Part shown: one piece after another, positions 45,614-57,040 of the stretch | Layout: each line of letters starts with the position of its first letter | How positions within the stretch are numbered: the first letter of the stretch is position 1 | Assembly (NCBI GenBank): GCA_052174475.1 | Contig: JBQMRO010000029.1 | Span: forward strand, 248,001-312,000 | Reading direction: 5' to 3' | From: Arsenophonus sp052174475 | GTDB taxonomy: Bacteria; Pseudomonadota; Gammaproteobacteria; Enterobacterales; Enterobacteriaceae | DNA length: 64,000 nucleotides | The notes under the pieces: model-generated | Database searches by the model: none | What the model was told of the DNA's origin: nothing | Seen by the model: the letters and a program-made list of their open reading frames with translations, nothing else | Made by a program: the position numbers and the translations under genes

Positions 45614-47320
45614 ATGAATGTATCGTACTATGATACGAGCGGCATAATTACCCTGCTCAATAGGGAGATGGTTTATGATCTAAGTACTGCTTTATACTCT
45701 GTGATATATTAATTTTTAGTAATTCATCAGATGATTCGAATAAATCTTCTAAAAACGTAATCTAGGTAAATAAGAAAGACAACAATACGCGACTTACGTA
45801 TTATACTACCTGTTAATCTAAAGCGTTTTATGATCTCTCTCCTTTAATTAATAAAGGCAGATAGACTGAATTTTATGACATTTCAAAAGAGGTTATTACA
45901 GTAATAACCTTAACTCCGGTCCTTAATTTTTTTAATACGCAAGTGTATTATTTACTGTAATCATGATTATTTAGGATTTTAACCTAAAGCGCCCCTTCCA
46001 AGCTAATGACGCTGGATAAAACTTCATTGAAGAGACAATGAAGAAGTATGTTTGTCAATAAATTCATCACCTATAAGGAATTAGAGATAATTCCAATCTC
46101 TTTATCTCCTGGATAAACATAAAGATAGTTGACCGATAGACTTAATTAATGCGGACAAGATGATAATTTTTATTTATCTAGCAAGATACCCTGGAGAGTA
46201 ATTTATCAAGAGATATGTATAGTCTTCTAGATCAACTAAAGTACTTTTCAGAATTTATAACATCTGAAATAATTTTTTAAAAAACACAATAAAAGTATAA
46301 ACTCGTGAATCCGTTTATTTATTAAGTGAATTTTCCCTGTGCGGTATTTGTATCATTTGGTTTTTTTAATCTTGTTGTTACTAGTGTCCTTCTCCTGAAG
46401 GTTCCTACAGCTGTTTTTCTGTCAAATCTGTAGTTAAAAACTCCATTTCATTAGGCTCAAAACTATCAAGCAGCAATTAGGGCATCAGATTCATATTTTA
46501 CCAACTGTGATTGGTAATGCAGTACATCACTATCTCCTATCTTTTTTGGCTTTTTTATAATAATTGCCTGGTTCTCAAACTTATATTTTGCGCATCATCA
46601 CACTCGCCTGTATTATGCTGCAGTTAGCACATAAATAAGATCTTGAAATTGCTATCTTTTGTACCTTGTGTATTTATAGTTGATAACTGAATCAACATCA
46701 GTATTTTTATATCTCCGTTACAAGTGGCGATCTAGATATTAAATATGCTGTATGGAATTAGCTGTTCTTAAAAAAAGAGCGGTCAAAATTTGATTAGGCG
46801 CTGTCATCTGGCTTTTACGTCACAACTATGACTTGATAAACCCCAGTGTTCTACCTGTTCTTGTGCATATATCCGCTCCAGGAAGAGTGGAAGCGCCTGC
46901 CATCAAAGGCAGAGTGCGGACGTTACTGTAAATTATAGTTCGCTAAAAAACGAAAATAAGTCTAGCATAGCATGAAATACATCTGACGTTACACCTTAAA
47001 TGGATCACTGGTATTCTACGTGAAAACTGTGACGTTACTAATGGTGCCCGTGGATGTTGAGTATCATTACTATAAGCACCGTACTCAACAGTATCGGTAG
47101 CAGACTCTGACATAAAAAGAGATAATTAGATGCTATATTATCTATATCTCTACGAGATATCTTAAAAATGGTGTGTTTACTATGTTTTCTTATCAAATCC
47201 TAAATGAGGCAAAGATAGTATTACAGAAAATGCATAAACCACTAGAGATGAAGGTCCGCAAAAACCCTAGAAATCGGGGCTTCCTTAACTTGATAAGATG
47301 GTTTCTGTCTACATGGATTT
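45614..47320 (+). mobile_element. decayed IS91-family element upstream of atp copy 1
   Basis: Plus-strand remnant; near 46640-46740 it reads EIAIFCTL, then LNQHQYFYISVT, matching EVGIFCALHTYGRQLNQHPHLHISVT of IS91-type transposases. It joins the atp upstream region at the same point (GAAAACATGAA) as the IS91 of copy 2. Its right end is lost. Confidence 0.65.
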
Positions 47321-47837
47321 TATATTTTTTTATTTAATTTGTTAAAAAAATTTTTTAATGCTAATTAAATCGCTCTTGCAGAGTATTTTTTACTAAAGGT
47401 TCCTCGTAGATCTATTTTGCATATAGTGACGATAAATTTTTATATTACTAGATCAATATTGAATATTGAATTCCATTTGCTCTTGTTCAACTTCTAAGTT
47501 TTTTACAAAAAATACGTATTGTTCGACAACTCACTTCAGTAATATCATCTTGTCTAAATAGACAAAGCGATGTATAACTAGCAAAAGTGCTAATTTATTA
47601 GATGCTAGAAAATTTTAGCAATATCTTAACTGTAGTTAAAGAGGTACTTAAATATCTCAGCAAACATTAGAAAATACAGAAGTATAACTATTCATTATAA
47701 GGTATAAGCGCTTTTTAATTATTTGATTATATCCTATATCACTTCGAGTAACGTGCCACTTTTTGATTTTCAATATGTTAAATTCGTTATAACTTTGGTA
47801 TCAGTTTTTGAAGTAAAAACATATTTTCCTTTTTAAG
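47321..47837. other. unassigned AT-rich stretch
   Basis: Lies between a truncated IS91 and an IS256. It has no counterpart in copy 2 and no recognisable coding remnant on either strand. Confidence 0.35.
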
Positions 47838-49071
47838 GAAATATGCTCATTTCTAGTGTATTAAATTTCGGAGATGTAAAAATATAATTTTGATTAATTT
47901 TATAAATTATTTCAATAAGATAAACATTATATGCCATGAAAAAGTCTATCCTACAGGTATCCGTAAAATTAGATATTACCTATGCTTCTTGCATGAACTT
48001 ATCTATAATACCGCCGGGTAGATGTGATAGATACTGCTGTTGAGGTGGAACTTTAAGCCATGTTGCGTAACATGCTCAATGTCGCTTTGTCGATGAGTTG
48101 ATATCAACATCCGTAACAGTTATTTACTATAGCGAGCCACATAAAACGGAGACGGATGTTGGTGATGTTAAGATTAAAGTACCTAAGATAGGAGGTCGCA
48201 GTGAAAACAGAATATTTTTCAGCAGCTCGTTATTACTGCTTACCTAAAGCCTACAAAAATATCAAAGAATTGCTATAATATATGTGCCTACGAGGCAGAT
48301 TTCGCTCGTGATTTTCATGAAGCTCTAAGCGCATACTTCACGATGAAAAGCACATGGTCTGCTTCAGTACTCATCTGAAGACTGAAACAGAAATGGCTTG
48401 AAGAGTTTAGGAAACGGTAACTGCGTAATTTAAGTGATGCATGCTACGTTTATTTCTGTACAGATGGCATATACCCGACTATTTGGTAAGCTGGTCATCT
48501 TTTGCCTGCTGTTCATTATCAACATACTTCACATGGATGAATGTGAAGCTCCATTACGCTTAAAGATGCTTATCGGGAGTCAGAAGCGAACTTAGTTTAA
48601 CCTCTCTCAATTCCATAAGATATCCAACCGAAAGTTAAGTGTGAGGTACGGTAGTTTGATTAGAAGAAAAGCCAGTACGCTATAATAAAGCCCATGATGT
48701 TTTGTTGACAAGTTTTTTCAGTGTATTCTTCAGCGATGAAGAATACACTGCAGAAAGATCAAGAAGAACGGCTGGCATTCTACGAATTTTTCGTTAGCGC
48801 ACTGGGCATCAATAAGAACAATTAATTCAATTGAATTAACTTTTGTAACGTGAGCCTATGAATCTGACGCGCGAAGGACTGTTATTCGAGAAACAATCCA
48901 TAGTATTTAAGCTTACTTCTTGCACTGCTTAGAAAAGCTAGGACTGGATAAAAAGGGAATCTTATTTGCTTAACTCCTGGTGGTAAACGACACCTAATTT
49001 AAAATATAGATCAGGATTTACAAAGCATCAGAGTGGAGCTTAACTATCATACACTAGATAGTTAATAACTA
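47838..49071 (+). mobile_element. decayed IS256-family element
   Basis: Separates the two atp copies. The left end resembles GAGTTATGCTCATTTCTAG (slightly degraded) and the right end is the complement of GTTATTAACTATCTAG. Broken transposase on the plus strand; shorter than full length through an internal deletion near 48600. Confidence 0.7.
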
Positions 49072-49541
49072 ACTTTTAAAGTTATTCACGCAGTTGTTAA
49101 CTATTTTTAATAATCCCATTCTGAGCCATCATAATATATTCAGATATATAAGAGATTTATATTTTTTTGTTAGTAACTAAGAATAACTCAACATATATGT
49201 GCAGTACCTGTGCTAGCAATTACAGTATATTTTCTACTTCATTAGTCAGAATGAAAACTGTACCCATTTTATGTAAAAAAATCTGATGCGCGCTTTATTT
49301 ATCAATAACCGTTAAACCAGAAGACTCATAACCTCAATCTCTCATTCCAGTTGACTAAGCCATTCAATAAGAATTTTAACTATATTACATTGTGTTATGT
49401 TACTAAAAATTCAATATATCGATTTTTATTCCAAAATAGAGAATCAAATTACTTTTATGCTGTTGCAATCTGATTAATATATTCAATTTTACTGTTCCTA
49501 AAAACTCTGTAGATATTGGATTTATTGTTAATCATAGATGA
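49072..49541. other. unassigned stretch downstream of glmU
   Basis: In E. coli glmS follows glmU. No glmS remnant could be read here, and no terminator with a convincing T run was found. AT-rich, no feature. Confidence 0.4.
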
Positions 49542-50936
49542 TTAATCGTTACTATTTATTTTACGACTACTTTTCTTTATTGGACGTTTCCAATTAAGAA
49601 TATGTCGCTGTTTAATACGACTAATAACAAGTTCATTTTCCTTAACATCATTAGTGAGCGTAGTTCCAGCACCAATAGTTGCCTCATTAGCAATAGTAAT
49701 AGGTGCTATTATTTGTGTATCTGAACCAATAAAAACATTATCACCAATGATTGTTTTGAATTTATTAGCTCCATTATAATTGCAAGTTATTGTTCCTGCG
49801 CCAATATTAACATCACCACCAATTTCAGCATCACCTAAATAACTTAAGTGACCTGCTTTAGAACCTATACCCATCGCAACATTTTTAACCTCCACAAAAT
49901 TACCAATATGCACATTATCTGCCAGTCTAGTTCCTGGACGTAAATGAGAAAATGGGCCAACTCTACAGGCAGTAAATAATTCTGATCCATCTATAACGGA
50001 ATAAGAACTAATAATTGAATTATCATCTATCTTGCAATTTTTTAAGATACATCCAGAATGGATATGTACATTATTACCCAGCACAACATCTCCTTCAAGG
50101 ATAACGTTAGTATCGATAACTACATCACGTCCGTGCTTTAATGTACCACGCAAATCAAAACGAATAGGGTCAATAATCATAACGCCTGCTAGCAATAATT
50201 TTTCTGCTTGCTCTTGTTGATAAATACGTTCAAGCGCTGAAAGCTGTAAACAGTTATTCACACCTTCCGTTTCACTCAATTTACTAGGATGAATAACATG
50301 TATTTTACAACCTTCTTCATGTGCCAGGGAAATAATGTCGGTAACGTAATATTCATTTTGTAAATTATTATTGTTAAGTTTTTTTAACCATCGCTTTAAA
50401 TCAGCGCCATTAGCAACTAATATACCAGTATTAATTTCGTTAATTTTAGCTTGATTTTCCGTTGTGTCTTTTTGCTCAACAATGCCAATTACTTCACCTT
50501 TTTCACGAATAATGCGCCCGTAACCTGTAGGATCATTAACGATTGCCGTCAATAACCCTATTCCACCCTTTGGTTTAGCTTCTATTAATCGTTGAAGCGT
50601 TTCTTTTGTGATTAGTGGAGAATCACCATAAAGCATCAGAATATCTTCGTTATCAGCAAAATAAGGTGCCGCTTGCTGCATTGCATGCCCTGTTCCTAAC
50701 TGTTCTATCTGTAGGATCCAATTAATAAGTTGATTATCTAAAGATAATTTAATTAAATCAGCACCATGACCATAGACTAAATGAATATTAGCTACCCCAA
50801 GTGATAATGACGTGTCTATAACATGCTGCACCATTGGCTTTCCTGCCAGTGGATGTAAAACTTTTGGTAAATTAGAGTACATGCGAGTACCTTTACCAGC
50901 CGTGAGGATCACAACACTTTTTGCGTTTATGGACAT
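49542..50936 (-). CDS. glmU: bifunctional GlmU (UDP-GlcNAc synthesis)
   Basis: Acetylates glucosamine-1-phosphate and couples it to UTP, giving UDP-GlcNAc for peptidoglycan and lipopolysaccharide. 464 residues from the chosen start (E. coli 456). The N-terminal pyrophosphorylase domain opens with VVILTAGKGTRMYSNLPKVL (usually LAAGKGTRM) and includes EQLGTGHAMQ and LMLYGDSPL. The C-terminal left-handed beta-helix acetyltransferase domain has hexapeptide repeats and the GHLSYLGDAEIG and NIGAGTITCNYNG motifs. ATG at 50934-50936 (MSINAKSVVIL) matches the family start and has AGG and GGAG upstream; the in-frame ATG six codons earlier has no ribosome site. It follows atpC of copy 2, the E. coli order. 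Single copy. Confidence 0.95.
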   Translation of the reverse strand: MSINAKSVVILTAGKGTRMYSNLPKVLHPLAGKPMVQHVIDTSLSLGVANIHLVYGHGADLIKLSLDNQLINWILQIEQLGTGHAMQQAAPYFADNEDILMLYGDSPLITKETLQRLIEAKPKGGIGLLTAIVNDPTGYGRIIREKGEVIGIVEQKDTTENQAKINEINTGILVANGADLKRWLKKLNNNNLQNEYYVTDIISLAHEEGCKIHVIHPSKLSETEGVNNCLQLSALERIYQQEQAEKLLLAGVMIIDPIRFDLRGTLKHGRDVVIDTNVILEGDVVLGNNVHIHSGCILKNCKIDDNSIISSYSVIDGSELFTACRVGPFSHLRPGTRLADNVHIGNFVEVKNVAMGIGSKAGHLSYLGDAEIGGDVNIGAGTITCNYNGANKFKTIIGDNVFIGSDTQIIAPITIANEATIGAGTTLTNDVKENELVISRIKQRHILNWKRPIKKSSRKINSND

Positions 50937-51118
50937 AAAACCTAATAACTCCATTAGTTAGGTAAAAGTAAAATTATTTTTTTGAAAAAATTACTAGATA
51001 CTTTTCAAGTAAAAGCTTACTACATCTATATATAAAAAAAAAAGAAAAATAAATAAATTATCTCACTTCCTATTTTTTATAAAATTTTATAAAATTCTAA
51101 TAATTTATTAGAATAATA

Positions 51119-51535
51119 TTATTTTTTCATAAGCTCTATAACACGCAATTTAGCAATTGCTTTTGCTAATTTTGCCGAAGCTTGAACATAATCGACATCA
51201 CCATATGATTTACGAATATGCGCTTCTGCTTTATGTTTGGATTCTAATACTTTTGCTTCATCCAAATCCTTGCCACGAATTGCTGTATCAGCCAGTACAA
51301 TAACGCCATTTGGTTGAACTTCAAGAATACCACCAGAAAGATAGATCAGCTCTTCTTCATTAAACTGTTTAAAAATATATATCATACCAGGCTTAATGGT
51401 AGTTAGCAGCGGTGTATGTTGAGGATAAATCCCCAGCTCTCCTTCGCTGCCTGTTACCTGGATTTTATGGACAAGGCCGTCAAACATTTGTTTTTCAGCG
51501 CTTACCACAACTAGATGGTAAGTCATTCCAGCCAT
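51119..51535 (-). CDS. atpC: ATP synthase F1 epsilon subunit (the only intact copy)
   Basis: Rotor subunit that binds gamma and regulates the enzyme. 138 residues (E. coli 139). The N-terminal beta-sandwich contains VTGSEGELGIYPQHTPLL and IYLSGGILEVQPN; the C-terminal helical hairpin contains GKDLDEAKV and ends KLRVIELMKK. The start is ATG at 51533-51535. The atpD upstream of it is dead, so it is separated from atpG by about 1.4 kb of non-coding sequence. Copy 1 retains only a 5' fragment. Confidence 0.96.
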   Translation of the reverse strand: MAGMTYHLVVVSAEKQMFDGLVHKIQVTGSEGELGIYPQHTPLLTTIKPGMIYIFKQFNEEELIYLSGGILEVQPNGVIVLADTAIRGKDLDEAKVLESKHKAEAHIRKSYGDVDYVQASAKLAKAIAKLRVIELMKK

Positions 51536-51556
51536 ATTAACCTCTCATCAATAATA

Positions 51557-52949
51557 TTGTAAATTTTTGCTTTCTATCGTTTCTTTGATAGTATCCTAGA
51601 TATCGTATAAAACGCTTAATCTGGCAGATAATAATAATTAGAATTTTAAATTCCTTTAAAGTCATAGATAATTTCTTTTAAAGAAATAAATTTTTCCGGT
51701 GAATAGGTAAAAACTTCAGCTACAAAGAATGACTGAGATAAGGAAGCGCTGTATTTTACAAGCGCATGCAACAACCAATTTATCTTCTTCAGACAGCTTA
51801 TCCATTCCAAGAATGGATATGATATCTTTTAATTCTTTATAACGCTGCAAATAGATTGAACACTACGCGCTACGTTATAGTACTCTTTGCTCTATAACCA
51901 ATAGATTAAGATGGTAACTTATTGAATCCAATGGATCAATAGCAGAATAAATACCTAATGACGCAACTTAAGGACTAAGAAGGATCGTTTCATCCAAATA
52001 AGCAAAAGTAGTTACTGAAAGAGGGGTCCGTCAAATCATAGCAGGAACATATGCTACCTGAATAGACGTAATTGAACCAGCTTTAGTTGATGGATGCGCT
52101 TTTGCAATATACCTATTTCTTCTGCTAAGATCGGTTGATAATTTATTGCCGAAGGCAGTACAATCTAGCAATGATGATACCTTTGTTAATGCCAATATAT
52201 AGCAATAGATGTTATCGATAAATAACAACACATTCCGTCCTTGATCACAAAACTTATCTGCAATTGTTAATCCTATTAAAGCTATACGTAAACGGTTTCC
52301 AGGGGGGGGTTATTTATCTCTGATGATAAATTATAGAAACTTTATTCAATACATTGGAATCCATCATTTCATGATAGAAGTTATTACCTTTACGAGTCCG
52401 CTCACCCAGACCAGCAAAGACCGCATAACCGGAATGCTCAATCGCAATATTACGAATAAGTTCCATCATGTTTACTGGTTTACCAACACCAGCACCACCA
52501 AATAATCCTATTTTCCCCATTTAGCAAATGGGCAAATAAGAGCTATAACTTTGATACCAGTTTCAAGTAATTCCGTTGAATTAGATAAATCTTCATAACT
52601 GGGAGTAGCACGATAAACAGCCCAACGTTCTTCTTCACCAATCTCACCTTTCATATCTATAGGATCACCTAATACATTCATGATGCTCTCTAATGTAGCT
52701 TTACCAACTGGTACTTCGATTGGATGAGCTAAATTAACAGCGTCTAACTACGTTTTAACCTATTATAGGTTCCCATGGCAATATAACGAACAATATTATT
52801 ACTTAATTTCTACTGAACTTCTAATATTAATTTTTCTTTATAATTTATTACCTAAAGCGTATTGTACACTTTGGGTATACCTAGAACCTTAAGAAAATTA
52901 AACATACACTTACGACGTCGATTACCTGAATAATCTTTTCAATATCTAT
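51557..52949 (-). pseudogene. atpD: atpD remnant, copy 2
   Basis: Aligns along its length with intact atpD at 38997-40379. The start codon is ATA instead of ATG (52947-52949) and the normal stop is CAA. There are many frameshifts, including a G run expanded from five to nine at about 52302-52310. The fragment at 52314-52520 still shows GLFGGAGVGK, and the one at 52031-52231 LLFIDNIYCYILA, but they are in separate frames. Dead. Confidence 0.93.
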
Positions 52950-52983
52950 ATTGAATTCTCTACGTAATTCGTAAACTTAACTA

Positions 52984-53847
52984 TTAAAATGCGGAAGTTC
53001 CCGAAACTAGTTCGGTAACTTCCTGAGTAATGCTGGCTTGACGAGCCTTATTATAAGCTAACTGTAACTCCTTGATTAGGTTACCACCATTATCAGTAGC
53101 TGATTTCATTGCTATAATTCTAGCAGCCTGTTCACTAGCTAGGTTTTCAATGACGTTCTGATAAACCTGTGATTCTATATAACGACGCAACAAGGTATCC
53201 AGTAGTATCTTTGGATCAGGTTCATATAGATAATCCCAAGATTTCTTTTTCAATGTTTCATCATCAATTGTAGGTAGTGGTACTAATTGAATAGTTATTG
53301 GTACTTGAATTATGGTATTAATAAATTTATTTGTTACAACAAATAACTTATCTAGGCGGCCTTTATCATATAATTCTAGCATAATTTTCACGGGTCCAAT
53401 AAGATCAGATAGAGAAGGATTATCTTCCATTCCAGTTACTTGCGCAACAATATTGCCACCAACCGAATTAAAAAATGAAACTGATTTAGAACCAATTAAT
53501 GCTAGATCAATCTGAATCCCTTTATCAGTCCATGACTTCATTTCTTTCAGTAATTTTTTAAATAAATTAATATTTAAGCCACCACATAAACCACGGTCAG
53601 TTGAAATAATTAAATAACCAATGCGTTTAATATCACGTTCTTTAAGATAAGGATGTTTATATTCCAAATTACCTAATGCTAAGTGACCAATTACATTCAG
53701 CATGGTTTTTGCATAAGGACGACTAGCTGCCATACGCTCCTGTGTTTTGCGCATTTTGGATGCAGCAACCATCTCCATCGCTTTAGTGATTTTCTTTATA
53801 TTTTGTACACTACCGATTTTAGAAAGTATTTCTTTTGCGCCAACCAT
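52984..53847 (-). CDS. atpG: ATP synthase F1 gamma subunit (the only intact copy)
   Basis: The central rotor shaft of F1. 287 residues, the same as E. coli. The N-terminal helix reads KITKAMEMVAASKMRK, followed by STDRGLCGGLNINLFKKLL near residue 85. The C-terminal helix has SEQAARIIAMKSATDNGG and ARQASITQEVTELVSG. The start ATG at 53845-53847 is preceded by AAGGA. An IS481 remnant ends only about 20 bases upstream, so the normal atpA-atpG junction is lost. A TATAAT (complement at 53866-53871) at the junction has no good -35 box. Copy 1 atpG is broken. Confidence 0.96.
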   Translation of the reverse strand: MVGAKEILSKIGSVQNIKKITKAMEMVAASKMRKTQERMAASRPYAKTMLNVIGHLALGNLEYKHPYLKERDIKRIGYLIISTDRGLCGGLNINLFKKLLKEMKSWTDKGIQIDLALIGSKSVSFFNSVGGNIVAQVTGMEDNPSLSDLIGPVKIMLELYDKGRLDKLFVVTNKFINTIIQVPITIQLVPLPTIDDETLKKKSWDYLYEPDPKILLDTLLRRYIESQVYQNVIENLASEQAARIIAMKSATDNGGNLIKELQLAYNKARQASITQEVTELVSGTSAF

Positions 53848-53867
53848 TTCAGTTCGTCCTTATTTAT

Positions 53868-54889
53868 TATATCTAGGAAGATAGTATGATTTTTTTGAAT
53901 AATTCAGGTTTAACTTTGAACCAATTTTTTATTGACTGCAATATAATTTTATTATTCAATAGTAAATTGAATAATTCCTGATTGTACAGTAAATCATGTT
54001 TATGTAGAGTGATATCAAGAGCTCTTAAGAAGAGCTTAAGTGATAGCTTTGCAGTCCATACCTTTTGTACAGCTATTAAAACTCTTAACTATATTATTCG
54101 TTTTAGCATGAATAGGCTGGCTAAAAACCCGGTTTTTACACTAAGTTCTGTATGCAAGCAAGCGAATTCCTGTTTTCTGGTAGCTGAACGTTTTTGCAGA
54201 GTAAAAACTGGTATGTAAGTTCTTTAGTATTTTTTATAAGAATTCCATAGATAGTTATTGGGCATGTTCGGTTAAAATCACTTAATAAGTAATAAGTATT
54301 ATCCACGATCTTGTCCTTGTAAAGACAAGATAAAACCCATCAAATAGATGACCGTTAGTTCTATCTATCAAAAGATAACGTTGTGAAGTTTTGTTTTCCA
54401 TTTATGGTAAATATTTGAGACTACGTACAGATAATATTATGCTCATAGCTTTTAAATGTTTTTTATGCTTCGAGTTTATTTTTCTACCTATTTCTAGATA
54501 GAACGTGGTTCAAAAATTTGTGTAAGGCTAACCAGCAGATCAGCGAAAAAAAGAAAAATATTTTTTCAGGAAAATAACTAAAGTTGCCATGAGTAAGGTG
54601 AGGACAGCGTCATCGGTAAACGATGGGGAGTATGGTTTTAATCATCAACATCGTCTCTTTTATTTTTTTAGGAAAGGTAAGTTTAGATTTGTTGTGATGC
54701 TTTTATCAAAAGCAAACACAGGCTATTTGCTTCCATGAATAGAAGCTGCGATTTTAGTGTTATAATTAATTGACAATGAAGGCTAATTATCATATATATA
54801 TATATTGCTTTCATTATACTTTCAATAACCTCTTACTATGAGTAGTAAGTAAGAGAGTAGGATCCTTATATAATAATCCGGTAAACACT
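53868..54889 (-). mobile_element. decayed IS481-family element between atpA and atpG
   Basis: Homologous to the IS481 remnants at 2665 and 14085. The complement shows LYNQEL-type residues near 53975 and the 5' terminus GGATTATTATATAAGGATCC near 54889. It has no counterpart in copy 1, so it was inserted after the duplication. Roughly 1.0 kb, non-coding. Confidence 0.75.
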
Positions 54890-54925
54890 GATTAATCAAA
54901 CGGCCTCAATAAAAGTTAAATAGAA

Positions 54926-56467
54926 TTACCAGGATTGAGTTGCTTTAAAATAAGCGAGCAAGGTATGAAACTTACTTTCAATTTCATTATTATATTTACC
55001 TGTCTGATCAATTTCTTTTAGTAAGATGGAGTGCTCACGAGTAACATAAGCCAGCAATGACATCTCAAAATCTCCAATTTTTGATAGTTCAACATCTTCT
55101 AGATAACCACGTTCAGCAGCAAATAAAGATAACGCCTGCTGTGCAACTGACATTGGTGTATATTGTTTCTGTTTCAATAGTTCAGTAATTTTTTGCCCAT
55201 AGTTAAGCTGCTTACGTGTTGTAGAATCTAGATCAGAAGCAAATTGTGAAAATGCAGCTAACTCACGATACTGTGCTAATGCAGTACGAATGCCACCAGA
55301 TAATTTTTTTATAATCTTAGTTTGAGCCGCACCACCTACACGTGATACTGATATTCCTGGATTAACTGCTGGGCGAATACCCTCATTAAATAAGTTGGAC
55401 TCCAAGAAAATTTGTCCATCTGTAATTGAAATAACATTAGTAGGCACGAATGCAGAAACATCACCAGCTTGAGTTTCAATAATTGGTAATGCCGTTAATG
55501 AACCTGTTTTATTTTTAATTTCACCATTAGTAAACGTTTCAACATATTTAGAATTAACACGCGCGGCACGCTCAAGTAAACGAGAGTGAAGATAAAAAAC
55601 ATCACCAGGATAGGCTTCACGTCCTGGAGGACGACGCAACAATAGCGAAATTTGTCGATAAGCAACCGCTTGCTTGGAGAGATCATCATAAATAATTAGC
55701 GCATCCTCGCCTCGATTTCTAAAATACTCACCCATTGTACAGCCAGCATAAGGTGCAAGGTATTGTAATGCTGCAGATTCAGATGCAGTAGCAGCGACAA
55801 CTATTGTATTATTGAGTGCACCGAGTTCTTCTAATTTTCGTACCACATTAGTAATAGTTGTGGCTTTTTGCCCAATTGCTACATAAATGCATTTTATTTC
55901 CGAATCACGCTGATTAATGATAGCATCAACAGCTAATGCTGTTTTACCAGTTTGTCGATCACCGATGATTAATTCACGTTGACCACGCCCGATAGGTATC
56001 ATAGCATCAATCGATTTATATCCTGTTTGTACAGGTTGATCAACCGATTGACGATCAATAACACCAGGTGCCATAACTTCAACGGCAGAGAAATCATCAT
56101 GTTCAACAGGTCCTTTACCATCAATAGGTTCACCCAAAGTATTAACAACTCGACCAAGTAACCCTCTGCCTACAGGCACTTCAAGAATACGACCTGTACA
56201 CTTTACTTTCATACCTTCGGCTAAGTCGACATATGGTCCCATAACTACAGCACCAACTGAGTCACGCTCTAAATTGAGTGCAATAGCATAACGATTATCA
56301 GGTAGTGCAATCATCTCACCTTGCATAACTTCAGACAAACCGTGAATACGAATGATCCCATCATTAACAGAAACAATTGTGCCTTCATTGTGAACTTTAC
56401 TCACTATATCAAACTGAATAATGCGTTGCTTGATTAGTTCACTGATTTCGGTAGAATTCAGTTGCAT
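54926..56467 (-). CDS. atpA: ATP synthase F1 alpha subunit (the only intact copy)
   Basis: Non-catalytic nucleotide-binding subunit of the F1 hexamer. 513 residues, identical in length to E. coli. The start MQLNSTEISELIKQRI matches the family. The P-loop GDRQTGKTA is near residue 169 and Walker B is ALIIYDDLSK near 265. The LLRRPPGREAYPGD loop and the signature PAVNPGISVSRVGGAAQ near 365 (arginine finger region) are intact. It lies downstream of dead atpH and upstream of the IS481 remnant. Copy 1 atpA is a pseudogene. Confidence 0.97.
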   Translation of the reverse strand: MQLNSTEISELIKQRIIQFDIVSKVHNEGTIVSVNDGIIRIHGLSEVMQGEMIALPDNRYAIALNLERDSVGAVVMGPYVDLAEGMKVKCTGRILEVPVGRGLLGRVVNTLGEPIDGKGPVEHDDFSAVEVMAPGVIDRQSVDQPVQTGYKSIDAMIPIGRGQRELIIGDRQTGKTALAVDAIINQRDSEIKCIYVAIGQKATTITNVVRKLEELGALNNTIVVAATASESAALQYLAPYAGCTMGEYFRNRGEDALIIYDDLSKQAVAYRQISLLLRRPPGREAYPGDVFYLHSRLLERAARVNSKYVETFTNGEIKNKTGSLTALPIIETQAGDVSAFVPTNVISITDGQIFLESNLFNEGIRPAVNPGISVSRVGGAAQTKIIKKLSGGIRTALAQYRELAAFSQFASDLDSTTRKQLNYGQKITELLKQKQYTPMSVAQQALSLFAAERGYLEDVELSKIGDFEMSLLAYVTREHSILLKEIDQTGKYNNEIESKFHTLLAYFKATQSW

Positions 56468-56489
56468 ATGTTCAACTCTCCCTTACCTA

Positions 56490-57026
56490 TATAAGCTTGT
56501 AAAACATTAGTTAAACGCTCTCAATACGCCTAACCGCATAGCTCCATTAATAACAAGGTCTCTGGCTAGGATAATGAATCTTTCGATAATAGAGTTATCA
56601 ATTTTGCAATTTAGCTTAACTTTACGTGATAGATATTTTTATTTTTACAGAAATTTTAAATTGCTGTTTTCATTTATCTCAGTAGCGTAAGTAACGTTAA
56701 AATCAATAATTAACTCTAGAAAAGTACGTAAATTAAATTAATTGCTCAAGTCCTTTAGTAAAAGTACTTAGACGCATTTTTTATCTATAATGCTAATTAG
56801 ATTTCGACATGTTCATAGATTTCTGCTATCACAATAGCGATAGATATTTTTCCTAATGTTTCTGGTGCTATTTAACTAAAAATAGTCAACATATTTGTTG
56901 ATTATGGGTTACTTAATTAACAAAAATGAGAAAAATTTTGCATTTATCAGCAACCTAGTTTTTACAGTAAAATAAAAAACTGCTTTAGCATATAGAGGGT
57001 CAGCTAACCATAGTAATTTTAGAAAT
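56490..57026 (-). pseudogene. atpH: atpH remnant, copy 2
   Basis: Aligns with intact atpH at 42879-43412. The start codon has become ATT (57024-57026) and several frameshifts and stops are present. It lies between intact atpA and the atpF remnant. Confidence 0.9.
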
Positions 57027-57040
57027 GCTCCTTTCCTCCT

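Larger units (their letters stand above)
38815..47320 (-). repeat. atp operon duplication, copy 1
   Basis: A direct duplicate of 51119-61204, same orientation. The order from low to high coordinate is atpC (truncated pseudogene), atpD, atpG (pseudogene), atpA (pseudogene), atpH, atpF, atpE (pseudogene), atpB (pseudogene), atpI (pseudogene), promoter, IS91. Only atpD, atpH and atpF are intact. Long stretches align base for base with copy 2 despite decay. Confidence 0.95.

Noticed and set aside
52031..52520. Two small minus-strand frames with P-loop and FIDNIY motifs
   Set aside because: They are fragments of the copy 2 atpD pseudogene in different frames, not separate genes.
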